A stretch of DNA of 64,000 nucleotides from Pascua guehoae (lineage: Eukaryota; Basidiomycota; Tremellomycetes; Trichosporonales; Trichosporonaceae). Below, in pieces: positions 21,521-33,076 of this stretch. The stretch covers positions 623,382-687,381 of the forward strand of contig BCJX01000015.1 in the NCBI GenBank assembly GCA_001600415.1, in the 5' to 3' direction. Below the pieces are notes generated by a model that worked only from the letters and a program-made list of their open reading frames with translations, was not told the DNA's origin and ran no database searches. A program made the position numbers and the translations under genes. The number at the start of each line of letters is the position of its first letter. Position 1 is the stretch's first letter.

Positions 21521-22831
21521 TCACAACCGGGTCCATGCTGGGGGGAGTGGGTGCAGCGGCTTGCGCGACGACACACGCTTGCGCGGCGAGGGCGATGCAC
21601 TCTTGGCACAAGCGACCGCGCTGCAGTCCGAGGCGGAACCCCACGACCCCGTAGGGCTGAGGGGGGCGTCTGCGAACGCGGCGAGACCACACAGGCTGTC
21701 GAGCGACGCGAGTGAGCTGCTGGCGCTGCTGAGGCTCGATGTGCTGCTCAAGCTCGGGAGAGAGGGCACCCTTGTGAGGTGGGGGTATGGCTCTGGCGCA
21801 AGCTGGAGGTGGCGAAGGCGGGCGTGGTCTGAGATGAAGACGGGGTGGTTTGTAGGACGGGCACGGCGTGAGATGCGGGGTGCTCCGGGCGTGGGCGCAC
21901 GGAGACCACGAGCGTGAGCCGGGGTCACGGGACCCAGCTGAGCCACAGAGGCGTCCACCACCGGCGATGGGAGGGGCGAGATGGAGTCAATGTCCACATC
22001 GCCGTCGGCGTCGGCAAACTGGCCCGGGGACGTGCACGAGCAACTGGGGGCCATTGTGGTGTCGTCCCCGTCCTCGTCGGCGTCGGCAAACATGTCGTCA
22101 CAGACGTCATGCTCGCCGCACGTGTGGAGGAGCTCGCGGAGCGCAGAGACAAGGTTGACGGCAATACCCGGTGTCTTGGGTGTCATGGGCGTGCTGGGGG
22201 TGACGGGTGACGGGGGAGCCTGGGCGCTCCACTCGTCGTCGTCGAGGATGGGGAGCGGGGGCAAAAGCGACGCCGTCAATGGTGTGCGTGGAAGGGGTGA
22301 CGGCGACGAGGGAGAGACCCGGGGTGGACGGGCATACTGTGACCCCAGAGGAGAGTACATGGCGGGGGAGTGCGGGGACCGCATAGGGCCAACGGCCGAG
22401 AGTGAGTAGGCCAGGTTGAGCGGTGGGGGGCGCGCAGCGCGGATCCCCCGCTTGTTCTGGCCCACGGGGCTGTCAAAGAAGATGTCGTCACGTTCAGAGA
22501 CGGGCGTCGCAGGGCAGTGCGAGTCGGCCGACGACGTTGCGTGGCTGTCCGTCGTCCACCACGATGGCGGGCGGGACGGGGTAGGTGAAGGTGGCAGGTC
22601 GAATTCGTCGTCGGTGTCGTCAAACTGGCTCATCTGCTCGTCTGCCTCGCAGAGCGTGTACAGCCCACAGTGGCCTGGGTCGCGAAGGCGCATTGGCCGT
22701 GAGCGACGACGACGTGGAGAAATGTCTGCCAGAGGGGTCGACGAGTCGGTGGGCGTCGATGGGAGCGGAATGTTGAGCGAGGGAGGAGCCGTCTTGCGGC
22801 TCGAGACGCGACGGACTGGAGTGGTGGACAT
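21521..22831 (-). CDS. Intrinsically disordered Ser/Pro-rich protein
   Basis: One open frame from the ATG at 22831 gives 436 residues; upstream in-frame codons are not ATG. Composition is dominated by Ser, Pro, Thr and Ala. Acidic patches (QFDDTDDEFDLPPSP, DADEDGDDTT, DADGDVDIDS) and many SP/TP sites occur, so it is likely disordered and phosphorylated. Near the N-terminus RRVSSRKTAPPS, and near the C-terminus KRVSSRKPLHPLPP, share a basophilic-kinase-type motif (R-x-x-S). One more ordered short piece is NLVSALRELLHTCGEHDVCD. No domain is recognised. A cell-cycle, polarity or transcription scaffold would fit, but this is a guess. A TATA element lies about 80 bp upstream. Confidence 0.75.
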   Translation of the reverse strand: MSTTPVRRVSSRKTAPPSLNIPLPSTPTDSSTPLADISPRRRRSRPMRLRDPGHCGLYTLCEADEQMSQFDDTDDEFDLPPSPTPSRPPSWWTTDSHATSSADSHCPATPVSERDDIFFDSPVGQNKRGIRAARPPPLNLAYSLSAVGPMRSPHSPAMYSPLGSQYARPPRVSPSSPSPLPRTPLTASLLPPLPILDDDEWSAQAPPSPVTPSTPMTPKTPGIAVNLVSALRELLHTCGEHDVCDDMFADADEDGDDTTMAPSCSCTSPGQFADADGDVDIDSISPLPSPVVDASVAQLGPVTPAHARGLRAPTPGAPRISRRARPTNHPVFISDHARLRHLQLAPEPYPHLTRVPSLPSLSSTSSLSSASSSLASLDSLCGLAAFADAPLSPTGSWGSASDCSAVACAKSASPSPRKRVSSRKPLHPLPPAWTRL

Positions 22832-22907
22832 GGTAGGCAAATGTCGAAGGCAGTGACTACTGAGTGTAGGGGTTTCTAAGGTCGGTCGCAACCAAGGTCG
22901 AGGCCGG

Positions 22908-22915
22908 TATATATT
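22908..22915 (-). promoter_or_regulatory. TATA-like element of the disordered-protein gene
   Basis: AATATATA on the minus strand lies about 80 bp before the ATG at 22831. Confidence 0.4.
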
Positions 22916-25900
22916 CTTTGTTGCTGCGAGGTGTGAGCTCGCTGTCGTCGATCACTGCCACATGCCGAGTTACTTACCCTTCTAGGTCTAGCGTCTGTGC
23001 GATAGTAGTGAGACGGTTGATTGATGGCTGTGGCGGCGCGGGTCACTGATCACTGAATGGATTCCGGTCCAAAGGTGTCGGGTTGATGAATGGACTTGAG
23101 GTGGATGAGAAATGTATGTACGTTAGACGCCCGGGGTGGCGTCTTGATTGAATGACCCAAACGATGATAAAGTCTGCTGTACCGCGGTTGGAATCAAACG
23201 TTATGTGACTCCGACAATGGCAAAAGGCACTGGGCTGCACGCGCTAGTCTGTGCAATGTCTTGGCTTGGTCGCCAGTAGGGCCAGTAGGGTCGGAAATAA
23301 AGGGCTACCGGAGAGGAAGTGAAATCGGGGGTGATACCGAAGAGGGGCGGGACAGAGTCCACAAGTAGTGGCAGAAAATGTGGCGGCGCCGCAGAGGCGT
23401 TGCAGGGTAGTCCAGGGCGGCACAGGGTGAGAGGGTGGACGAGGGACACCGAATACGAGGCACCAAGGAGTCGGAATAGCGTAAAACGTGCCGTAAAAGG
23501 GGAGCCACGCGACGAGTGAGCGAGGCAGGCACAAAGGCAGAAAGACCGAGAGTGGGAACCGGGGATTTCGGGGCAGAAGACTTGGGCTACAGAACGAGCA
23601 GGCGATGAGGGCGGGAGGAATTCTTGTCGCGTGGAAGGAGTACGACGTCCGGTCTCTGCGCGCGACGGGCCTTCCCCGTGTGCGTGCCTTGGGAAGAGAC
23701 TTGAGAGGAGGCTTGGGAGTAGCCTTGGGAGACTTGGGTACGACGAAAGCCGGCTTTCGATCACACCAAAGTCGAATCACGTCAAAATAGACGAGAAATC
23801 AATCACGGGAATGCGATTGAGAGGGAGGCTGCCGCGATATGGGTTGTGGTAGCAAATGAGGCGTCGCGGATGGCGTTCGCGGAAGGCGTCCGGAAAATAA
23901 TGCACGGTATGACAGTCAACGTTGTGGTCGACACTTGCTGCAAGGAGGACGAGCTTGTAATGCTGATACGCGTTGGCCTTGAAGATCAGTCGCGTCGCGT
24001 CGTGTGCGTAAAATGACGAAACGGGGCGTGGAATGGGGAATGTGCCCCAGGGCGTAGGGGGTCGCGTTTTGTCCGACGTGCAGTGGCGCTTCTCACGGTC
24101 TTGAAAACGGGAGCACCAGGCGCGAGACCGAAAGTAGTGGAGCAAAAAAAAAAAAAAAAAAGAAGTCGAACACGGTTGTGGATTGTGGGAATATGTGAAC
24201 GGCTCGAACAATTGACAAGACGTGTGTGGCGCCGATAGCTTTTGGGTAGCAGCTGTCTCGACCAGCGGGACAGTTGACTCTTGCTGTGGCTCGCACGGGA
24301 GGGCGAAATGGTTCTCGAAGTGGACGTGACGGTCGAGCTCGGCCCGATAACACCACTGTCGTGAATGCCAGGGCGTGACGTCGAGAAGTATGAGGTCGTA
24401 AGGAGCGTGTGTTTGCGTCAAAGAGCGTGTGTAGCGGCTTGTAGGCGGGGGGGTATCGCAAAGAACGAAAGCTGTCAAGACTGGGTAGTCTCTCGACTGG
24501 ACAGAAGAAGAAGAGGAAGAGGAGGATGCAGAGGGGATGAAACCATCGCAAGGCGACCTTAAGAATCAGGCAGCGCAGTCGCCAAGTTTGGTGGTGGCGT
24601 TTCATGCGTTGCCATACCTATGTACAGTGCACGTGTCGCACGTGGAACGCCCTATGCACTTGCCTCATCGGCGACAGCGTAGCAGACATATTTGGACGCG
24701 TCTCCGACGCGACCAGCGTCTGTGGGACATGCACGGTCAGGAAACACCCTAGTATCGAGCTCCAAGTCTGGCCCCGTGTTGCATACCTATACGACGCGTC
24801 GGATGGGACAGCGTACGACAGCATGTAACGGTGATACAGGGAGACTGTGACCCGCCCGGCTCCCTCCGTGCGCACCTCAGCCGATTCGGAGACGGCGGGA
24901 TCGGATTGTTTTGGGACAAACCATGCATGGATCGGGAGAGCAAGATCCTTTAACCTGACAAGCAGTGACAAGCGCTCTACATTGGTCAGCTGCACGAAAA
25001 AAAGCCCGTCCTGGTGGTCTGAAAGAAGGGTTGGAGGAGAGGGCTAGGGCATTACTGTCTGGGATCCCAAAACGGCAGATGCCAAGGTCAGGAGCAAACA
25101 GAGGTCGGGAGAGAATGGTCAGGAGCAACTGGTGGAGGTAGGACCGCAGAGGGTAAGATGTACAAGGATTGAAGAGGAAGGGCTCTGGGCGATTTATGCC
25201 TACTCTGGCCATCCCTTCTTTTCTGTCTCAGGCCACATGTCACGGCTTGTCACTGACGGAGACGGGCTGGTCGCGTTCGACCCATCCCTCGAGGGTGCAA
25301 ATGTCGCGTCTGTGGGAAACTACGTGACACCACAGACGTGCCTGTCTTTCCAATATTCTTCCGGGTCACGTCCAAACTGTCCATTGGTAGCCGATTGCTG
25401 AACGGGGGTACAGCATCCCACATAGTTGGAGTGCTATCAGGGTGGTTTGTCAGGCCCGACAACCAGCGCCACCAGCTATGAGTCACAGCCTTCGGGGGCC
25501 AGATGGCGACTCATATATCGCGGTCAATATCGATTCCAGACTTTGGCAACCGCAGTCTCACGAGTGCCAGGTGTGTACAGCACTATTAATTGCAGGCACG
25601 GCTATGTGGAGACGGCTACTAGGATGTTGCTCCCTGGTGGCCGTCTGGGAACGGCTTGGGCATGGTCAAGCCCGGTAACAGAATCCTATCCAGCCGAGTG
25701 CGACAGTGCGCGTTAAACGCTTCACAATGCATACAATGTATCACACCACAGCTCATGCCTCACAGTGCCCAGTGTCGGACGCACACAAGGTACGTCTTGT
25801 TTCGCTTTTCGTGGTGACCCCATCCTTCGTTTCGCGTGGTTTCGTCGCATTATTGTCCATTATTGTCCATTGTCCTTTTCAGTTCCATGGAGCGCTACGG

Positions 25901-25944
25901 AGCACTGATCCACAGGGCGCATGGATGGTTGGCCGGAGCGACGC
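22916..25944. other. 3-kb region without a supported gene, pyrimidine-rich on the minus strand
   Basis: Overlapping open frames of 100-230 codons on the minus strand (23200-24600) are rich in Ser, Pro, Leu and Phe because the strand is C/T-rich, and no frame shows codon bias or a family motif. It resembles a long upstream leader or promoter of the minus-strand gene ending at 21521. An 18-A run lies at 24144-24161. Between 24600 and 25700 fragments on both strands look weakly coding (for example a minus-strand block at 24620-24995), which may be remnants. Confidence 0.4.
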
Positions 25945-26595
25945 TCAGGTCAAGGTCCAGTACTGGTTCGTGTTGCCCGCAAAGTAGTCCCAGAGCTGAA
26001 CGGTCGCACCGTTGGCCATGAGACCGTCCTGAAGATCGAGCACATAGACTGATGTCAGTTGGAGCCAATGCGCGTTGAAAGGCTTCAATCGCATTCAGTG
26101 ACTTTTCCACTCACAAGTGCCTCCCGAGTTGGGGTGCTTCTGCACGATGCGCCCATCGTCAACGTCCCCAAATGGTTCGTCCGGGGTCGTGTAGAGCCAC
26201 GCGGAATACCGGTCATGGCCGTCAGGGCACTGGACAAGGTGCACGCCGTACGCGCGGTCGCCGATGCTGTCGATGCACAGGTCGGTACCCGCAACCTTGA
26301 GCAGGGGAAGAGAGGTCGTCGCGGTGCTAAACTCCCACTTCTGGGCAGGGGTGCAGTTGCACTCGTAACTGGTGAGCGTTAGTACCGGGCGGTGCATTGG
26401 TGGGGTGGGGGAGCGGGGGAGCGCGCCTGAATACCATGAAACGCACATCTGGACACGAGTGCCGACTGCAATCACGCCGCCTTGGACGTCGAGACAGAAG
26501 TTGTCGTTGCCACCAGGGTGGATGGCGACAGCGGCCGAGGCCGGGGCGGCCAGAGTGGCGAGCAGAATGCACGCGGTGGCGAGAAGAGGGAACAT
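25945..26595 (-). CDS. Secreted ricin-B-type (beta-trefoil) lectin
   Basis: Three exons (26595-26435, 26368 to about 26115, about 26045 to 25945) give about 170 residues. A signal peptide (MFPLLATACILLATLAAPAS) precedes three trefoil-like repeats. Each has a start resembling CLDVQGG and a closing aromatic: NFCLDVQGG...PAQKWEF, DLCIDSIGD...DRYSAWLY and YVLDLQDGL...NTNQYWTL. The QKW and QYW match the QxW motif. Such domains bind sugars; there is no attached enzyme domain, so it is a lone carbohydrate-binding protein, probably extracellular. The first intron is 66 bp. Confidence 0.85.
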
Positions 26596-27349
26596 GGTGG
26601 TGTATGTGGTCGTGGAGTATGTGTTGCGAACGTTGAGGGGGGCTTGGGGCAGTGGCAATGGTTAATGTATGCCCTCAACGATGTGGAGCTCGGAGCGATC
26701 AGAGACGAGTTGATACTGATTGCTGCATGACATGACATGATGAACCCACCCATCCCCGACGAGCCGACCGCGCCGACCGCGCCGATTGGCACTCCAGCAA
26801 ACCGAGTAAATATTTGTCTCCACATCCACGACTTTGCCCCCAAAACCTGCCTTCATTTCGGAGCATAGCTGACGACCCCGACCAACATACATGACGGGGT
26901 TCCCGAAGAGAACTTACAGAGAGTAGAGACTTGCTACGTACCGCTCATATTCATGGGCAAGGACGAGGAAACTAAAGGTTGGGAGTGTGTTCGGTGTGGG
27001 AGGCTGCGGGAATGACGTCAATGAACCACCCATGGAAACCTTCCGAAGACCGGTCGAGTGATCAAGTGATCGCCTTTGAGAAGCTCGCTTCTCCTTCCAA
27101 CCTGGTCAGATGACGAACTTTATAACCCGTCGACTGACCGTGTCGCACGCATGTGTCAGGAACTTGCCACGTTGCTGGGTCGGCGGCCAAATGCGGATAT
27201 GCGGATTGCAACTCGAGTATTTGTTGGGCCCCACCGAAGCCTCACAATCAGCCCCGCCGAATCGACTTCCAGCCGCAAGGTTGCACTCTCCTTTGTCGCA
27301 CTCAGGTGCAGTATGCTTCAGAGCGCCAGGATCCCCTCGCACGGCACCG

Positions 27350-27437
<88 letters not shown>

Positions 27438-28877
27438 CCCGGCCCCCTCTCTTTTCACCCGTCCCGCCCGGAGCGAGGCCGACACCTCCACGTTCGCGGG
27501 GTGGGCCTCCGTCTGGTCGTCGGGTGCATCTCCCTCACCCCACCGCACTTTGTCAACCGTATCGCTGATTCGCTCATTTCTCTCACCTCACTCGTCTGTG
27601 GAGGTTGCAACGAGGACCGTGTGTGAGAACACGGCGTTCCAGGCACTGCAAAAGGCTGGACCATCGGCTCTTGGCACGATCGGGGCTGTCGCACGAGAAT
27701 TTGGTGCTGTACCAGTCAACAGCTAGTGCAATTCACCTCAGCAAGCGCACCAAATGTGCACCGACTCGTAAAACCTCTCGAGTGGAATGCCGCGGAAACG
27801 CGAAAAAAGAACGCTACTACTATTAGTGGCCTTGGCTGATCTTCTTCGTTCGGTCGCTCAACGTTCACAAGACCTTTACCAGTGGCAACCATGCAGCCAC
27901 GTCTCTGGCTCCGATTGCTTCGTCACTGGCTCGACAGTCGGGTGCTGCCTGATTTGGACCCCAGCCACGAGCGCATGGTCCTCCAATGGCGCCCCGTGCC
28001 AACTGGGACAGGTATGGCTGAGACATTGGGGTCAAAGGCTGCCACTGCGTGGATAGCTGTGGGCGCGTAGGGCATGGCGAGTTGACGGCGACACATGGGA
28101 CCACACTGGGGTCGTGCTGGGGTACAGGGCTCGGGGTCGCCCCGCGTGTGGATGCCCATTGGAGATTTATCAATGGCTGCCCCGCGCTCGGTCCGGTATT
28201 CTTGGTATGTGCTGACTTGTTGGACATGGGAAGCTCGAACATCAGGAGTAGACCATGTACCTCTTGTCGATCATTCGTGTGCAACAAAGCCAGGGTCCCA
28301 AAGATGTCCTCGGCGGCTCTACCCTCCTGGCTAACGACTTCACATCGCCGCCAGGGTCGCTATCGAGGCAGTTCCCAACAATGCAAGACGACGATATCGG
28401 GAATTGGGTCGAGCCGGAGGAGGATAGCGGCGAATAGCTGTTTCCCTCCACGCCACACAGCCGGGAGCAGAATAGCCGTCGACAGGCGAGACCTCCCCAT
28501 TGTCTTCTGGTGGCGGCCCCGAGCACGGACCTGTCTTGACCTTGTGAAGGATGGGCCAGCACTGTGTTGTTTTCCACAACGCCGTGGCGCTGACCGACCG
28601 GTGTGGTCATCTGATTGGCCATTCCGTGCACGCACAAACCTCTTGAGAGGCATAAACAAAGCCGCTGGGTCCCCCATTACCGCCCGGCCACAGTTGGATT
28701 TGGGGAACAGGAGGCCTGCCCCCGGCTCGTGTACCTCCCCCTCCCTCGCCTTGCCTTGGTTGGCTGCCAAGGAGCTGGACAGAACGAGTGCCAGCAAGCG
28801 ATCATTTCACGGTTATAAAGATGCACACTCATGCTACATCTAACCATTCTTCCTCACACGCATGGCCACTGATCACA
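26596..28877. other. 2.3-kb region without a supported gene
   Basis: It contains the promoter of the lectin gene, a long poly-C tract (27350-27440) and several long but unsupported open frames, such as the plus-strand frame at 28049-28843. No domain, splice structure or codon bias supports a gene. Confidence 0.45.
27350..27440 (+). repeat. Poly-C tract of about 90 bases
   Basis: An almost pure run of C, broken by G at 27400 and T at 27435. Three overlapping frames read through it as poly-Pro, but no gene is supported. Its length probably varies between isolates and may be inexact in the assembly. Confidence 0.9.
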
Positions 28878-31416
28878 ATGGCGACCAACTCTCCCGGTGA
28901 CGGCGTCATTGTCCTCCAGGACCCCCGTGGGAAGCTCGCCGAAGCGGCTCCATACCTCAGTCTCTTTTCGGTCTTTGTGAGCCTTTTCGCATTCTCGCTC
29001 TCGTTGATCGCTCGCATCCACGCCAAGCGTCGCTGGACCCTGTTCTCAGACAAGGCCAAAGTAAGTCGCTTGTAGCCCCAAGCGGATGGAATCACAAAGC
29101 TGATAACCTCAGGCAAGGGTACTTGAAGATAAATACGGTTACCGCCGAGCCCAGGCGACCGACGACGACGAATTGTCCGATCATAAGTCCATACACGTGG
29201 AGAACCTGTCCACAGAAGATAACAGGTCCGAGAACGACCGGAGCTCATCGGTCGGAAGCAGTCTCAGGCGTCGTCATCCGGAAGTGCAGCCGGAGGTACG
29301 TTTCCTTTGGCTGGTCTACGAGAGGGAGGCACGCTAACAGCCTCCAGACGGGCGCCAAGAACGTTGCCCAGACAGCGGGCCACAGCGGGAACACAACGAA
29401 CGCCTTGGACGAGAAAGGCAACAACCAGTCCGCTTCACGCCGCCTCGGACCTCTTCACTTTCCTCTTTTCCGCTGGCTCAACTCTTCTGAACGGCGAAGT
29501 CCACCCCAAGTGGGCTGCTTTGAAGAGACTTGTATGCGTGAAGTAGAAGTGCTAACGGACCAGGCGGACGTTGAGCAAGCCATCCCAACCTCCCCCCAGC
29601 GATCCCCTTTCAACGACCTCTCCTCATGGGTCGAAAGGGAACTTCAGAAGGCAAACGTGGAACCGACCAAAGCTATGTGAGTGGCTGTGCCCGGTCTACC
29701 AACTCATTCACTAATGTCTGAGGGTGGTGCGAGCCGCGTTCGAAGATGTATGCGCCAACTTCCCCATTACCTACCAGAAACCTCGGGTCGAACCTGTACC
29801 GACATGGTCTAGCCCCCCCACCACCCGTTGGCACCGTTGGCCAGACCCATATGTCGAGTTCCCTATTGAAATTTACATTCTTGGGGGGGAAGAGCCGTGG
29901 TTTGTGGACTTGAAGGCCATTGCGCGAGGACACGGACCGTTCAGGTACGTGAGAGGCACGTGAAGTGAGAAGGAGGCCCACCCCCAGCCGGCTTTACTCT
30001 CCCTCGCTGCCCTTCTCCCCCTCGCTCCGCCCCCCTGTCCTGCTGACATATCGCAGAGGAAACGAGATTCGCGGAACTGGGATCTTCAATCTGACTCGCC
30101 GAGAACCGCAGATTAAAATCCCCAAGTGGCCGAAGTTCCGAGTGGTCCTGTCGCAGATTGCAAAACCACACCGATTGAGCGGCGCAACTGACGAAAGCAA
30201 TTGTTCCATACAAACGCAAGTGCTGGCGGCAACTCCCAGTCACATGCACTGCTCGGCGTACACACTTTCCGAAACCATCAACGTCGCTTTACGATTCCGA
30301 ACACTCAATCGCAATCACGTCAACGCGTTCTTCAGCCTCGAAGAGTTTCCGATATTCCCAACAATACAGTACCAAAACGTCGACGTCAGCAGTGGGCGAA
30401 TCATTGATACTGGAGATACGTACGGCATCCGGATTGACTTTCAAGACTACTGGGACGCGCTATGCTTGACACCAACAAAGTGGGTCGCCACTCCTGACGA
30501 AGAAACGTTGGTCGCTGTATCTGCTTGGGGGACGACGCGAATCTCTATCCAAGCCGGTGCATTACTGCTGGAGTTTTCCACGCCCCGCTCAACGCAAACG
30601 CAAGTAGACCTTGACTTGTTTGGCGACGCGATCCTCTTGTCATTCCGATCTTGGCCTTTTGTTCCCAAAGCCAAAGACGGCACAGTGCTCCCGCGGCAGG
30701 ATTTACATCTACTGCCGGTGATATGGCAAGGCGATCCTTCTGGTTACGTCAATGGTCAGGCAACGGTACATGTTACGCATAGTGACATGGCCCTTTTGGT
30801 TAAATGGATCCGCTCTTTTGCAAGTCATTGCAGTGTGGACGAAAAGAAGATCGACCCGGGTCTGTTCGCGAAGGCTGTTTCCGATGCGGCTCATTTGGAG
30901 GCGTTGTGCAAGGAAATCATGGTAATCTGGAGAGGTGGGTAGCGAGAATGAGAACAGCTCTGATAAACTACAGATATGATCAGGCACCAACCCGCAATGG
31001 GAGACACCATGCAGTGGCTAGACATTATCCGGCAGCTGACACAAGTCAAGTGGGTCTGGCACTGGCCGGCGACATCCTTGCTACCGGACCGCTGGAGGGC
31101 AACACCATTCTGCTCCAACGTTCTTTGTCACACACCTGGCTGCCCCCAAATTGACTGCTGTTGCGCACATCGAGTGGCCAAGCACAGTGAGGCCTGGGCT
31201 CGAACGTACAACAATGATGAATCGGAGGATCTGGACTTAGATTATCTTTCCCTAGCCCCCAACCCAAACCCCTCAGAGGAGGAAATCTTGTTACGTAATC
31301 TTGCGAAAATCGAAATGATTGCCCGAGTGGCATCCTTCGCAAAGCACATTCGCCCCGTCCCGAAATTGGCCGACAACATTCGTCCATGGGATTGGAAGAC
31401 TGCGTATATTATCTGA
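28878..31416 (+). CDS. Large unknown protein with one N-terminal membrane segment
   Basis: The start at 28878 (MATNSPGDGVIVL) gives an exon with one membrane segment (PYLSLFSVFVSLFAFSLSLI) and a basic flank. Five further exons can be read: a charged Ser-rich linker (about 29114-29296), a variable block (about 29349-29678), a block ending KAIARGHGPFR, a long block at 30057-30937 opening RGNEIRGTGIFNLTRREP, and a last exon from about 30973 with a Cys cluster (PGCPQIDCCCAHR) ending WDWKTAYII. In total it is about 750 residues. No known domain is recognised. The RGTG block recurs in the F-box protein at 36258 and in the remnant at 1-649. It is probably anchored by its N-terminus with the bulk on one side of a membrane. 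Exon ends are approximate. Confidence 0.65.
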
Positions 31417-32695
31417 GGTTCGTATTCTATAGTTGATGTTGGCTCGTGCGCTGCTTACTTCGAAACAGTGTCCAGCCCCACGCACAGCGGTGCATCCCTG
31501 GCGACCGCATTCCGCTCCCTCGAGACACCATGCTCCGGCCTCCGGCTCCAGTATCCCTCTCGTGGCACCGGCCACGCAAATGTGAGTTTCCGGAGTACAC
31601 GAGTTTTGGCTGATGCCCCAAGCGTTCTCCAGACCCATTGGACGAGGAAGCGCCCCCCCTCGCGGGTCTCCTTCTGCACATTCTCGGGCTAAGTCAACCC
31701 CGACTCTCCCCTGGCCTGCTCGGGGGACATGTTTCCTGCTTGGTTAACGTGTCCGCCTACTCGTCCAACACGCACGTTCTCCCGACTCATCAACACGCTC
31801 CTCCTGCTTCGTCAACGTCCTGCTGCTCCAACACCTTCCCAAGATCCCGCACGTCTCCCTGATTCGCCACAGCGCGTTCTCGTACTCGCTCAAATATCTC
31901 AAGTTGGCAGTTCCTCGAATACCTCTAACAGTACGTCCAAACGTTTCTATATTTAGAGGTTTGGACCAGGTCTGACAGTCTCAGTCGGCTTCGCTTGCGG
32001 ATCTGCTCCGAATGACTCTTCGTCTCAACATCCGGTACGCTCCCACGCTGACTGTGCATGTGCTGAATCATAGCCGAGCATTCCGGTTCGACATTGCCTG
32101 AAGTTCTGCCTTTCGCCTCGCTCGTTGGTTCGTACACCACCGCTGGTTGCGCAACAGACGCTTCTACTTTTGGTCTTACAATGGCTCATCTCATTCTTGT
32201 CTATGCAGTTTGTTTAGTGTGGATCGACTTTGCACTCTAAGAAGCCAACTTGGTTCCAAGCGGTTCCTCCATAGCCTCCGACTGGTCGCTCGGGTCGGTA
32301 GTTGAGCCTCCGACTGGTCGCTCGGGTCGGTAGTTGGATAGCGAGAGGTGGAGAGACCCACTGGGCGAGGCCCGCCCTCTGCATCCTGTAGCATGTCCAG
32401 ACTTGGGAGGGAGTCTAGAACGGACAAGGATATCTGATACGCGTCGAGTCTGCCACATCTGGAGCACCAGCCTGCCCGCCAGCCGTGCCTGAATCACGTG
32501 TTTGGCCTTAACCTGCCTGGCCACTCAGGAGGCACCAGGGAGGCCCACACACAGCGGGCCTCCACTTTGCTCGTTCTCTTCGTCTCTTGTCAACCTTCCG
32601 TCTCCCCACCCCGCCCCACCTCGCTCGGTCCACAACAGGCCCTCCACACCCACTCCTCTCGACGGCTACACCCCACCTGGCCGCCTGCTACATCC
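31417..32695. other. Intergenic
   Basis: About 1.3 kb without a supported gene. It contains a 32-bp tandem duplication at 32274-32337 and the promoter of the Som1-like gene. Confidence 0.45.
32274..32337. repeat. 32-bp tandem duplication
   Basis: Two copies of a unit beginning GCCTCCGACTGGTCGCTCGG lie directly next to each other and differ only at the last base. They lie upstream of the Som1-like gene. Confidence 0.85.
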
Positions 32696-33076
32696 ATGTC
32701 CCAACCAAAAGAGAAAACCGATGGCCAGGGCGTCAACCCCGAGCCGCCCTGTGCCCTGTTCAGCATCAAGCAATTTACATGCCAGGCAGGCTACAACAAG
32801 TTGACGTGCTGGCCGTTTGAGCGCGTCTTCAGGCAGTGAGTCGAGCGGCAGCCGAGCCACGGATGTGGCATGCATGGTGCGGCCGGTGAAACGCGTCCCC
32901 CCGAACCGATCCAGTCCGTCCACGACTCCACCTTCAGGCCTCCAGGCTACTTCCATTGTGCCCATGCTGACAGCAGATGTGAAGGTGGCCCCGCGGTGGA
33001 GGTCACAAACCACCTGCTCCCCCAGGCGGACGAGGCGGATGATGGCACACCCGTCGTCAAGCCGTCTTTCATGTGA
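32696..33076 (+). CDS. Som1-like mitochondrial protein
   Basis: Two exons (32696-32835 and 32977-33076) join in phase to 79 residues. The core reads PPCALFSIKQFTCQ, then KLTCWPFERVFRQ, and across the intron QCEGGPAVEVT. This C-A-L...C...C-x-P...R-x-F-x-x-C pattern with G-G-x-x-V-E-x-T is that of fungal Som1, a partner of the mitochondrial inner-membrane peptidase Imp1/Imp2. Its role is to help cleave presequences in the intermembrane space, where disulphides may form between the four Cys. The short length fits the family. The end is the stop at 33074-33076; an extra downstream exon cannot be excluded, because GTGAGT overlaps the stop. Confidence 0.72.

Noticed and set aside
23201..24605. Several minus-strand open frames of 170-230 codons
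   Set aside because: They overlap one another in different frames and reflect the C/T skew of the strand; no domain or codon bias.
27076..27726. Poly-proline proteins in all three frames around the poly-C tract
   Set aside because: Every frame through a C run gives poly-Pro; no flanking coding signal or start context supports a gene.
28049..28843. 264-codon plus-strand open frame
   Set aside because: No codon bias, no family motif and no splice partner; composition looks like non-coding DNA.
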